A stretch of 64,000 nucleotides of DNA from Ruminococcus sp. YE71 (GTDB lineage Bacteria > Bacillota > Clostridia > Oscillospirales > Ruminococcaceae). The notes under the pieces are model-generated. The model did no database searches, had not been told where the DNA came from, and worked only from the letters and a program-made list of their open reading frames with translations. The translations under genes and the position numbers were made by a program. This document shows, one piece after another, positions 52,132 through 61,400 of the stretch (the stretch's first letter is position 1; each line of letters opens with the position of its first letter). The DNA is taken from contig NZ_FPIR01000001.1 in assembly GCF_900119155.1 (NCBI RefSeq), positions 346,432 through 410,431 on the forward strand, in the 5' to 3' direction.

Positions 52132-52740
52132 TCAGCCCTTTGCGATCTCAGCCTTGATAGCGTTAAGAAGCTCGCTGTACTCGGTGAATGCGGGGTACTG
52201 GGGATAGTCCTTCTTGATCTGCTCGGTGGATCTGAAGAGGTAGCCTGCGCGGCTTGCCTGGATCATGCCGAGGTCGTTGAAGCTGTCGCCCGAAGCGATG
52301 GTATCGAAACCGCAGCTCTGGAGTGCCTTGACGGTGGTGAGCTTGGACTTCTCGCAGCGCATCTTGTAGCCTGTGATCTCGCCGTTGTCAGCCACGATCA
52401 GCTCGTTGCAGAAGATGGTCGGCATACCGAGCTTCTCCATGAGGGGCTTTGCGAACTGGGTGAAGGTATCGCTGATGATGATGGTCTGGCAGATGCCTCT
52501 GAGTTCGTCGAGGAATTCCTTTGCGCCGGGCATCGGGTCGATCTTTGCGATGGTCTCCTGTATCTCCTTGAGTCCGAGACCGTGCTCCTTGAGGATCGCG
52601 ATCCTGTACTTCATGAGCTTGTCGTAATCGGGCTCGTCACGGGTGGTCTTCTTCAGCTCGGGGATACCGCTTGCTTCCGAAAATGCGATCCAAATCTCGG
52701 GAACGAGTACGCCTTCAAGGTCAAGACAAGTAACTATCAT
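52132..52740 (-). CDS. thrH: ThrH-type phosphoserine phosphatase / homoserine phosphotransferase
   Basis: 202 aa HAD-superfamily enzyme. Nucleophile motif CLDLEGVLVPEIW (DxE variant of ThrH), Thr/Ser motif IIISDTFTQF, and terminal acidic motif GDSFNDLGM. ThrH transfers phosphate from phosphoserine to water or to homoserine. Start follows CGGAGGAAAAT. Confidence 0.9.
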   Translation of the reverse strand: MIVTCLDLEGVLVPEIWIAFSEASGIPELKKTTRDEPDYDKLMKYRIAILKEHGLGLKEIQETIAKIDPMPGAKEFLDELRGICQTIIISDTFTQFAKPLMEKLGMPTIFCNELIVADNGEITGYKMRCEKSKLTTVKALQSCGFDTIASGDSFNDLGMIQASRAGYLFRSTEQIKKDYPQYPAFTEYSELLNAIKAEIAKG

Positions 52741-52986
52741 TGTATTTTCCTCCGTTATTTTAAGTATCTTTATCGCTGTGACGCTTTATCACAATAACCA
52801 TTATACACCCATTGGAACTGTTTGTAAATAGTTTTGATAGTTTTTTAACAATTTGTTCGGATGTGGTTTTGGCAGGGTTCTCGCCGCCTCGGAGGAGTTG
52901 AAAAAATCGCTTTGCTCTTTTCGACTTTTTCAGAGGCGGGGCGCATGGATTCGCCTGATCTCCGGCGCGGACGGGAGGGTGATGCG

Positions 52987-53916
52987 TTATCCTCTCGATA
53001 TTTCTTTTATTACGTCCTTTAGCTCGTCTAAGAATAGCTGGTCGGTCTTACTCAGACGGTAACTGCTTTGATATATCAGCGCATCACGGTTCGTCCGCTT
53101 TGTGCCTGCACACGGCTTCTGCACAAGCCCGTATCTCTTCAACAACGCCTCGGGCAGCGGCGAAACATACATGAACGTATTCGGCACCGAACTCAGTATA
53201 TCAAACTGGCTCCCGCGCTCGTATACATAAATGTGTCTCTTGTGGGACTTCATGCGGCTGCTCTTCTTTTGCAGCGCCGCCGAAACGTTCGGTACGGCAG
53301 TGTCGCCGTGAAGTATCTCGATATAGTCCTCCAGCTCGGCTTCGGTGACAGACCTTGCCGACGCGAGAGGGCTTTTTTCGCTCATGAGGACTACGTAGTC
53401 GTATGTCCATATCTCATGACTTCTGAGGTTCTTCTCGTTCAGCAGCGACGTGAAAAAGTCCTCCATGCCAAGCTCGTAGCGGATTATCGCGAGGGTACAT
53501 TCGCACTCGATGACGGCGTTTATCGCTTCAAGGGAGTTGGTCTCCTTGAATTTCACGTCCACGAGCTCGGTCTTGGGCAGCTTGTTCACGAACTCGGTGA
53601 AAGCGTAGGTGATGTAGCTCGCTCTCGGCAGCATGAGCTGAAAATCTATGCGCGAGTCGCCCGTTTCCTTGTAGAGCTCTTCCATCTTGTCCATCTGAAC
53701 GATGATAGCTTTGGCATACTGCAAAAATTCCTGACCCTTTTCGGTGGGCACCACGCCCTTTGCCGAGCGTTTGAATATGGGTATGCCTATTTCAAGCTCC
53801 ATTTCCTTGATGGCCTTCGAGAGGTTCGGCTGACCCATGTAAAGCGCCGCCGCCGCCTTCGTTATCGAGCCGTGCCGCTCGACCTCGACCATGTATCTCA
53901 GGTGTGTAAGATTCAT
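52987..53916 (-). CDS. LysR-family transcriptional regulator
   Basis: 309 aa. Winged HTH ~1-62 (HLRYMVEVERHGSITKAAAA, LSKAIKEMELEIGIPIFKRS) and an effector-binding domain ~90-300. AAAGGAG precedes the start. Its promoter (53970-53998) carries a perfect 7-bp inverted repeat over the -35 box, as expected for autoregulation. No obvious target gene is adjacent. Confidence 0.9.
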   Translation of the reverse strand: MNLTHLRYMVEVERHGSITKAAAALYMGQPNLSKAIKEMELEIGIPIFKRSAKGVVPTEKGQEFLQYAKAIIVQMDKMEELYKETGDSRIDFQLMLPRASYITYAFTEFVNKLPKTELVDVKFKETNSLEAINAVIECECTLAIIRYELGMEDFFTSLLNEKNLRSHEIWTYDYVVLMSEKSPLASARSVTEAELEDYIEILHGDTAVPNVSAALQKKSSRMKSHKRHIYVYERGSQFDILSSVPNTFMYVSPLPEALLKRYGLVQKPCAGTKRTNRDALIYQSSYRLSKTDQLFLDELKDVIKEISRG

Positions 53917-53969
53917 TTTTGTTCTCCTTTCGGGAATATAGGATATGTATGTTTCTATATGTATAATAA

Positions 53970-53998
53970 ATTATACCTCTTATGACAAACTTTGTCAA
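53970..53998 (-). promoter_or_regulatory. Promoter of LysR gene with overlapping palindrome
   Basis: Minus-strand TTGACA (53993-53998), 17-bp spacer, TATAAT (53970-53975). The palindrome TGACAAACTTTGTCA (53983-53997) overlaps the -35 element. Confidence 0.78.
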
Positions 53999-54103
53999 TA
54001 GGGCTTAAAAAATGTTCAAACAATTGAAATATCGTGGTTTTATAACCATATCCCAATTAACATTTGAGTAAGGAATATCCATCCCGTGCGAAAGTCCGAC
54101 CGC

Positions 54104-54316
54104 TTATTTCGACCTGTATTTTTGCAGTCCTGCGAGGTAGTCGAGCGACACGCCGTAGAATTTAGCAAGCTCGATAAACAGGTGCATGGGCATTTCCCGC
54201 TTGCCGCTTTCGTAGAGTTGGTATTGCTGACGGGTGATGTTCAATATATCCGCTACCTGCTGCTGAGAAAGGTCGCTGTCCTCACGTATATCTCTTATTC
54301 TTTGATAAAAATACAT
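54104..54316 (-). CDS. XRE-family transcriptional regulator
   Basis: 70 aa from the ATG at 54316 (AAGGGG upstream). It is one Cro/C1-type HTH: LSQQQVADILNITRQQYQLY, GKREMPMHLFIELAKFYGVS. Divergent from the zinc-finger membrane gene, with three CATTC..GAATG-type palindromes between, so it probably represses both. Confidence 0.85.
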   Translation of the reverse strand: MYFYQRIRDIREDSDLSQQQVADILNITRQQYQLYESGKREMPMHLFIELAKFYGVSLDYLAGLQKYRSK

Positions 54317-54360
54317 AATATCAAACCCCTTCATTTGTATATTATGTATATTTTATCATA

Positions 54361-54433
54361 CATTCAAACGAATGCACTTGACGGGCATTCGTTTGAATGC
54401 TATAATAATATTGTTTTGGCATTTAAATAAATG
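54361..54433. promoter_or_regulatory. Divergent promoters with three palindromic operators
   Basis: CATTCAAACGAATG (54361), CATTCGTTTGAATG (54386) and CATTTAAATAAATG (54420). The middle site lies inside the spacer of the plus promoter TTGACG (54378-54383) - TATAAT (54401-54406). The first overlaps the opposing promoter of the XRE gene, so binding should block both. Confidence 0.75.
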
Positions 54434-54459
54434 CACGTTTGATTATTGGGGATGATTCT

Positions 54460-55038
54460 ATGAAATGTTTTTATCATAATGATATTGACGCAACTGCACA
54501 ATGTACAAATTGCGGCAGGTATATTTGTTCACAATGCTGTATGCAGGAATACTCAACGCTGAAAATACTATGTCCTGACTGTACAAAAGCCCTAAATGAA
54601 CAAGCTGAGTATCAGGCAAAGGATGATTTAAAGAAAAACAAAAAGTCTTTGAAGAAAAGGCTCATTATATATATTTTGGTATTATTCCTTGGATTTATAT
54701 TTACAAACTTGGGCTTTGCCAGTGTTTGCAATTACCCCGGCTCAGCAGGATTGAACTATTTTTTACATTATTCAAGTTTTATCGAAAAAGTGATCGCGCT
54801 GACAATAGGAGGCATTCCCGGTGCTATTGCTACAGCTATTATGGGTATGCCAACAACAACTGAAGAAAAAATACTTAATGAACTTAACAAACTTAGGTTT
54901 GATAATGGTTGTTTAGCCATTTTTATCCAAGTAGTTTTCAGCTGTATTCTTGGTTATTTGTTCTATATTTTCGCGATCGTGTGTGTAATATTCTCGATTT
55001 ATCTATTAGCCAAATTGAAAAAAAGCGGCGTAGAGTAA
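54460..55038 (+). CDS. B-box-type zinc-finger membrane protein
   Basis: 192 aa from ATG 54460 (GGGGA upstream). N-terminal Cys/His finger (CFYHNDIDATAQCTNCGRYI, CSQCCMQ, LCPDC), a Lys-rich linker and three to four membrane helices (~65-190). AT-rich codon use unlike its neighbours suggests transfer together with the XRE gene. Function unknown. Confidence 0.78.
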   Translation: MKCFYHNDIDATAQCTNCGRYICSQCCMQEYSTLKILCPDCTKALNEQAEYQAKDDLKKNKKSLKKRLIIYILVLFLGFIFTNLGFASVCNYPGSAGLNYFLHYSSFIEKVIALTIGGIPGAIATAIMGMPTTTEEKILNELNKLRFDNGCLAIFIQVVFSCILGYLFYIFAIVCVIFSIYLLAKLKKSGVE

Positions 55039-55050
55039 TACACACAAAAA

Positions 55051-55082
55051 CCGCCCGACGGCATCTTTCATCCGTCGGGCGG
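55051..55082. terminator. Bidirectional terminator
   Basis: 11-bp stem CCGCCCGACGG/CCGTCGGGCGG; minus side followed by TTTTTGTGTG (ends GH94), plus side by TAATTATTTC. Confidence 0.85.
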
Positions 55083-55110
55083 TAATTATTTCGGGATATT
55101 ATTTACGAGC

Positions 55111-57528
55111 TCAGCCCATCACAACAACAATATTGGTGTCATCGGTCATCTTGCACTCGCAAACGAAGTTGCCGTCGAGCTTTTCGCCGTTGACAGTAAC
55201 GCTCTTTACGCCGCTCTCAACGTGGTCGGGGTTCTGGATGTCGATGTGCAGCTTCTTGCCGCGGAAGGTCTTTTCGATCTTGAAGCCGTCCCAAACGTGC
55301 GGGATGGACGGGTCGATGACCAGACCCTCAGCGTTCGGTCTCATACCGCAGATACCCTCAACGCAGCCTACCATTACGGTGGAGCCTGTGCCGGTCAGCC
55401 AGTGAACGTGGCTGCGGCCTGCGTAGGGCGAGCGGGTGGACTCGGTGAACTGACCGTGTACATACGGCTCGAGCACTCTGATCTCAGCCTTCTCGTTCAT
55501 GTTCGCGGGCGAGGACTCCATGAAGTACTCGAACGCTCTGTCGCCGTGACCCAGCAGGGACTCCGCAAGGATAGCCCAGCCCTGTGTCTGCGAGAAGATA
55601 CCGCCGTTCTCCTTGGTGTCGGGGTTGAAGATGTGCATCAGCGCACCGTCGAAGTAGTGGTCAACGTAAGGCGGCTCAAGCAGCTTTACGCCGTAGGGGG
55701 TGTTCAGGATCTCGTGAACGCTGTTCATAGCGGTCTCGCCCTGCTCCTTGGAAGCAAAGCCCGAAATTACCGACCAGCTCTGCGGATTGAGCCACATATT
55801 AGCCTCGGGATCCTTCTTCGCGCCGACGATCACGCCGTCCTCACGGATACCGCGGATGAATCTGTCCTCATCCCAGCACTCGGAGAGGGTCTTGCCCAGC
55901 TCAGCCTGTGCCTTGGTGATGTAGTCGATATATTCAGCGTCGCCGCGCTCCTCAGCGTAGCCCTTGATAACGCTCATAGCGTAGTACAGCTGGAACGCAA
56001 CGAAGGTGGATTCGCCCTTCTTGCCCATTCTAAGGCAGTCGTTCCAGTCAGCGTGGAGACCTGCGGGCATCTTGTGAGCGCCGAGTCTCTCCTGCGAGAA
56101 GCGGATAGCGTTCTTGAGGTGCTCGTAAACGGTAGCCTCGCCGCCGTTCTTCTCAGCGTAAACGATGACCTCATCGAGGAAGCCCTTGTTGCCCGTCTCG
56201 CCTATATACTTGACGATAGTCGGGAACAGCCAGAGAGCGTCGTCAGCACGGTAGCTGGGGTGACCTGTCTCCTTAGCGTAAACGCTGTTTTCGTCGTTTT
56301 CGTCGGGGCAGGTCTCGTTGCCCGCGTCGTGGTCGAACTTAACGAGAGGCAGACCGCCGCCGTTGGAAACCTGTGCAGACAGCATAAATCTGATCTTCTC
56401 AGCCGCAAGCTCGGGGTTGATGTGGATGATACCCTGAATGTCCTGAACGGTATCGCGGTAGCCGTAGCCGTTTCTCAGACCGCAGTAGATGAAGGAAGCC
56501 GCTCTCGACCAGATAAAGGTGATGAAGCACTGGTAAGCGTTCCATACGGAGACCATGTTGTTGAACTCGTCAGACGGGGTCTCTACCTGGAAGTTGTTCA
56601 GCTCGCCGTGCCAGTAGTCGATGAGCTCCTTGATCTCGGCGTCGCACTTGCCCTTTTCCTCGTAGGACTTGAGGATAGCGGCAGCCTCGGTGGGGTTCTT
56701 CTGACCGAGAACGTAGATGATCTCAACGGTCTCGCCGGGGTCAACGATCATGTTGGACTGGAGCGCACCGCAGGCGTTGGAGTTGTAGTTGAGCACGTTG
56801 TCGCACTTGCCGCGCTCAACAGCGATGGGGTTGCCATAATCTCTGTAGGGGCCCACGAAAGCGTCGAGCGAACCGTTGTAGTTGGCAACGGGAGCACCGA
56901 CCGCACCGAAGAAACGCTCTCTCCAGTTGCTGCCGTTTTCGTCCTTGCCGCTGTTTTCGTTGATGTGCTGAACGATCATGTTGCCGTTCTCGAAGGAGGT
57001 TCTGGTGATGAACAGTGTGTACTGAAGGTTCACCTGATCCTGCTCGTAGTTGTTCTCGTTAGTGAACTCGATGAAGCCGAAAGCGGAGAGGTCTCTTACT
57101 CTGTCGGAATTGTTGGTGATCTTAGCTCTCCATACCTCGTAGGTCTTGTTCAGCGGAACGTAGTAGGTGACCTCGGAAGTGATGTCCGCGTAATCGGCGG
57201 TCATGGTGGTGTAAGCAGTACCGTGACGGCAAACGCTCTTGAACTTGTCGAGGGGCTTGCCTACAGGCTGCCACGAAGCCGACCAGTAGTCGTTTGCGTC
57301 GTTGTCGCGGATGTAGATGTATCTGCCGGGCAGACCGATGTTCGAGTTGAAGCGGTAACGTGCGATTCTGCCGTTAGCGCCGCTCTTTACGAAGCTGTAG
57401 CCGCCTGCATTGTTCGAGATGATAGCGCCGTACTCGGGGGAGCCGAGGTAGTTGGCCCAGGGTGCGGGAGTGTCGGGACGGGTGATGACATACTCCTTGT
57501 TTTTCAGGTCAAAATAACCGTACTTCAT
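55111..57528 (-). CDS. GH94 glycoside phosphorylase (cellobiose/cellodextrin/chitobiose type)
   Basis: 805 aa, no signal peptide, so intracellular. N-terminal beta-sandwich with YVITRPDTPAPWANYLGSPE, catalytic (alpha/alpha)6 barrel with general acid Asp in HADWNDCLRMGKK, and the C-terminal motif region KENGGIFSQTQGWAILAE. It cleaves a beta-1,4-disaccharide or short oligomer with phosphate to give glucose-1-phosphate-type products, saving ATP. In a cellulolytic host a cello-oligosaccharide role is likely, but its N-terminus also resembles chitobiose phosphorylases, so the substrate is open. Start follows AAAGGAG. Confidence 0.87.
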   Translation of the reverse strand: MKYGYFDLKNKEYVITRPDTPAPWANYLGSPEYGAIISNNAGGYSFVKSGANGRIARYRFNSNIGLPGRYIYIRDNDANDYWSASWQPVGKPLDKFKSVCRHGTAYTTMTADYADITSEVTYYVPLNKTYEVWRAKITNNSDRVRDLSAFGFIEFTNENNYEQDQVNLQYTLFITRTSFENGNMIVQHINENSGKDENGSNWRERFFGAVGAPVANYNGSLDAFVGPYRDYGNPIAVERGKCDNVLNYNSNACGALQSNMIVDPGETVEIIYVLGQKNPTEAAAILKSYEEKGKCDAEIKELIDYWHGELNNFQVETPSDEFNNMVSVWNAYQCFITFIWSRAASFIYCGLRNGYGYRDTVQDIQGIIHINPELAAEKIRFMLSAQVSNGGGLPLVKFDHDAGNETCPDENDENSVYAKETGHPSYRADDALWLFPTIVKYIGETGNKGFLDEVIVYAEKNGGEATVYEHLKNAIRFSQERLGAHKMPAGLHADWNDCLRMGKKGESTFVAFQLYYAMSVIKGYAEERGDAEYIDYITKAQAELGKTLSECWDEDRFIRGIREDGVIVGAKKDPEANMWLNPQSWSVISGFASKEQGETAMNSVHEILNTPYGVKLLEPPYVDHYFDGALMHIFNPDTKENGGIFSQTQGWAILAESLLGHGDRAFEYFMESSPANMNEKAEIRVLEPYVHGQFTESTRSPYAGRSHVHWLTGTGSTVMVGCVEGICGMRPNAEGLVIDPSIPHVWDGFKIEKTFRGKKLHIDIQNPDHVESGVKSVTVNGEKLDGNFVCECKMTDDTNIVVVMG

Positions 57529-57765
57529 AGATGTAAAACTCCTTTACACGAAATTTAGAACAAGTTTTCCTGTATGGATATTTGAGCTAAAAGCCCGAGC
57601 GTCCGATACGCGCTGTCGTTGTTTCCAAGCCTGTGTTACGATACAGTTCATGATATCGCTTAATATATCATAACATAATTTTCGCAGAGTTTCAAGGGGG
57701 TAGAGCGAATTTTTTTCCGAAATCACGAAAAACCCAATCAAATTGCATCGTTTCATATCTTTATA

Positions 57766-57794
57766 TTGACTGAGTGCTCATGATGTGATATAAT
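57766..57794 (+). promoter_or_regulatory. Promoter of tRNA-Pro
   Basis: TTGACT (57766-57771), 17-bp spacer, TATAAT (57789-57794), ~10 bp before the mature tRNA end. Confidence 0.8.
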
Positions 57795-57804
57795 ATATTG
57801 GTTA

Positions 57805-57878
57805 CGGGACGTAGCTCAGTTTGGTAGAGTGCGTGCTTTGGGAGCACGATGCCGCAGGTTCAAGTCCTGTCGTCCCGA
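57805..57878 (+). tRNA. tRNA-Pro (anticodon TGG)
   Basis: Acceptor CGGGACG/CGTCCCG, D-stem region GTAGCTCAG..., anticodon stem CGTGC/GCACG with loop TTTGGGA (anticodon TGG), T-arm GCAGGTTCAAGTCCTGT. CCA not encoded; a CGTTTTTTC run follows as terminator. Confidence 0.95.
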
Positions 57879-58156
57879 CGTTTTTTCAAAGACCTTCGAT
57901 GTCATGTGCATCGGAGGTCTTTTTCTGTAATTATACATTCATCAAGCGTTCACAAAGTTCATACGTGATTTTTCGCGGTATTCCGTGCTTTTCCGAACAT
58001 TTGCGACCGTGAAAGCCCTGTATTTTCAAGGGCGTCGGCAGGCAGATCGTAAACTGTCCGAAAAAGTTTCCCGAAAACGTTTGCGAAAAATCATGTATAT
58101 CTTGCAAAATTGTGTAAAAACAGACGAAATTTCGTTACGAAAATTTGCATAAGCTG
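57879..58156. other. Region between tRNA-Pro and the adhesin promoter
   Basis: About 280 bp; GACCTTCGATGTC/CATCGGAGGTC forms a terminator-like stem with TTTTTC (57890-57923). No further gene recognised. Confidence 0.5.
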
Positions 58157-58185
58157 TTGACAGTTTGCTATATTTATGGTATAAT
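58157..58185 (+). promoter_or_regulatory. Promoter of adhesin transcript
   Basis: TTGACA (58157-58162), 17-bp spacer, TATAAT (58180-58185), perfect consensus. Confidence 0.8.
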
Positions 58186-58201
58186 ACAAGGAGTAACTCA
58201 T

Positions 58202-58291
58202 ATGGAGTTCGGGACGGCAGTTCTTGGGGGAAGGCTCGCCGCTCTCATCAGAAAGGAGGAATCCCTGAATGTTCCCAAAGGGAACGCTTAA
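58202..58291 (+). CDS. Possible 29-codon leader ORF
   Basis: Begins ATG GAG TTC GGG; AAGGAG lies 8 nt upstream, but that site straddles the expected transcription start, so it may be untranslated or leaderless. It contains the ribosome site and start of the next leader ORF. Confidence 0.25.
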   Translation: MEFGTAVLGGRLAALIRKEESLNVPKGNA

Positions 58292-58409
58292 ATCTCACCC
58301 GCACAAACGGCGGAAAACGGCACTTTTTCGGATAGCGTGTAGCCGAAAAGACCGAAAGCGCCCGCGTGCGGATATTAAAATCTTTTCAGGAAAGGGGGAT
58401 CATTCTTGA
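58269..58409 (+). CDS. 46-codon basic leader ORF overlapping the adhesin start
   Basis: Starts MFPKGTLKSHPHKRRKTALF behind an excellent AAAGGAGG at 58252-58259 and ends with TGA at 58407-58409, overlapping the TTG start of the adhesin (58406) by 4 nt. Very rich in Lys and Arg. May couple translation or act as a leader peptide; alternatively a chance ORF. Confidence 0.45.
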   Translation: MFPKGTLKSHPHKRRKTALFRIACSRKDRKRPRADIKIFSGKGDHS

Positions 58410-61400
58410 GTAAGAAAAAGACTTTATCAAGCAGGATACTGAGTACGCTCACTTCCGCTCTGATGGTGTTTACGACTCTGCCTGCGGATATGTTCAGCAT
58501 CCGCGCAGGCGCTGCGGACAACTGGCCCGCGACGGTAAACGGTGATACCGATATCACCCAGTACTTCCACGTAAACTCCACGGGCGTGCAGGATGCGGAA
58601 TCGGGCGATGAGATCGGCAGCGGCGCCACTCTGCATAACGGGCAGGTCCTCAGTCTCGGATTCAGCTGGGATTCGAGCGAATACATGAACCACGACCCGT
58701 TCGAGCTTGAGTTCAGCCTCGGCATCAACACGGATGTCGTTGACTGCCAGACAAGCGAAGCCCATGTTCAGGGCTTTACCTGCGACGGCGATTACACCAT
58801 CAGCGACGGCACGGTAACGATCGACGCTACACCGAAGAACGACAGGTACGATAACTTCCGCGGTTCCTACGAAGCGTTCGTAGTCGTTGATGTGGATAAG
58901 GACGATCTTGACGCGAACGGCTGCTTCAGCTTCTCGTATCTCGGCGAGACCTACACCTTCCGCCTTGCACCTCAGGGGCTTGATATCAAAAAGACATCGG
59001 GCGAACTCGTGATCGAGGGCGATGATATCTATCAGACCTTCTCGGTATCCGTAAAGCCCGAGGGCGGGACCCCGCTTAAGAATGTGACACTGATCGATAA
59101 GCTCGACGGCGAGCGTACCGATCTCTTCAAATCGATCGACGCTTCGAGCGTCAAGGTCGTATCCAACGGAGGAGAAGATCTTACTTCTTCGGCCGACATC
59201 ACCTTTACAGGTCCATCGGATGAGATAGGACAGTTCAACATGGTGCTTCCCGAAGTGCCCGGCGACGGCGTTGTGCTTACCTACAGGGTAAAGCTCAACA
59301 AGGACTATCTCGCTGACTGCGCATCGGGTCAGAAGTACGCCACTCAGAACAACGCCATCTCGGCATATGACGAGATGGATCTGCACGCAGGCACGAGCTA
59401 TGCGGGCGTTACCGTTGAGAAGGCTACCTTCGACAAGAGCGCCGAAGTACAGGGCGATAAGATCCATTACACGCTGGAATTCCACCCGAACGATCTGGAT
59501 GTGTTCCTCGGTATCACCGACCACGAACAGATCACCGTCTCCGACTGCCTTACCGTCACCAAGGGCGACGAGAAGCTCTACGGCGGAGACATCGACGACG
59601 TCGTTCTCACCTACGACAGCGCAGCAGGCTGCTACAGGGCAGAGTACGATGTTGACATCGACAAGGACAACTGGGTAGCTCAGGACAAGAACGTCAAGGC
59701 TACGAACGACGCTAAGTTCGTTTACGGCGGCGAGAACTTCGAGGACGAGACTACCACAATCTTCAAGAAGGAGTCCACGGGTATCGTGGGCGGCACGGGC
59801 AAATCGATCGTTTCCACCGATGATGATTCCATCACATGGAAGATAGAGGTCGAGATACCCGAGGATACCGGCGACCTCGCCACCATCACCATCGAGGACA
59901 ACGTCTTCGACGAAACGGCGGGACCGAGCTGGGTGACCTCAAAGTCCGACCCGACCCTTACAGGCGGCTTCTTCACCGACGCTTTCACCTACACGGTGGA
60001 CGGGACAGTTATCCCCTCCGACCAGATGAAGGCGTACACAGGTACATCCAACTACACAGGCTACTACGGCTGGGTGAGCGGCAATTCGGATCAGGCGGAC
60101 GAGATCGCGAAGTCGAGCGACTTCAACCTTGTTCTCAACAAGGCGTTCCTCACCGACTACGCAGGCAAGACGCTGACCATCACCTACACCACCAAGCTGA
60201 ACGGCCAGGTGACCGATACCTACACCAATACCGTCAAGGCGGTATACACCACCACTGACAACGAAACGGGAGAATTCACCGATTCGGCTACCAAGAAGTC
60301 TGAGATCACAGGCTTTAAGAGAACAGGTCAGTCCACCATCAGCGGCTACTCCGCCGCCAACGACAAGAACGGCACAACCTTCTGGGAGTTCGACATCTAC
60401 GGCGACGCCAACTACAAGTCGGGCGACGTCATCAAGGTAGTTGACACCCTCCCCGAATGCACCGAGCTTGTGAACGGCACGGTAATGCTCCAGACCAACG
60501 ACAAGTACATCAGCGGTCTTGACGTATACAACACCGTGACCTGGACAGACCTTCCCGACTGGATGGCTGCTCAGTGCTCGTTCTTCAACGACTGCGTGAC
60601 CACAAGCGTCAAGGGCAGAAAAGTTACCTTCACCATCACTCTTACCGACGAGCTCATCGCTTCCTACAAGGCAAGAGGAAACGTTATGGCGCTGGGCTAT
60701 GCTCTTCAGCTCACCGAAGAAGGCCGGATAAAAATGGCGTTCGACGAGGGCCTCACGCTCGTGAACACTGCCGATGTTTACCTCAATGACAAGCCGCAGG
60801 CTGAGGACATCACCTCTACTCAGACCCTCACCTCCGACGGAAACAAGCTCATTGACAAGAAGGACGGCGAATACAAGCAGGTCGAGACCGATAAAGGTCT
60901 GTATGTGACCACCGACTTCACCATCAAGGTGAACCCCGAAAAGAAGAAACTGTCGGAAAACGGCAAGATATTCGTTGACGACTGGCTCGGCGGCAACTAT
61001 GAGCTCCCCGAGACCGTATCCATCAACGGCACCGTCTACACCGTGAAGAAGACAGACGACGGCGACAATTCCCAGGGCACTGTTGCCGCATACTTCTACA
61101 AGGACGGCAAAAAGGTCGAGGGCTGGTCCGTAACAAGAACAGGCCCCGGCAAGAAGATGACATTCGCGCTTGACGACGAGACAGCTTACACCATCAGCTA
61201 CAGCTGCCTTATCCAGACTATGGACAAGCACATAACCCTCAGCAAGGAAGAGGAAATGGCGAGATACAGCAACACAGCTGTTGTCCGCGGAAGCGGAAGC
61301 GACTCACAGTCCTCCAGCACCGTTGTGGACAGCGACGATTACGGCGTTTCGGCTACTATCGAAGCAGGAAGCATGGAGGGTTACATCATCATCAACATCG

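Noticed and set aside
55222..57558. 778-codon plus-strand ORF over GH94
   Set aside because: Antisense shadow of a complete GH94 gene; low-complexity Val/Ala/Leu translation.
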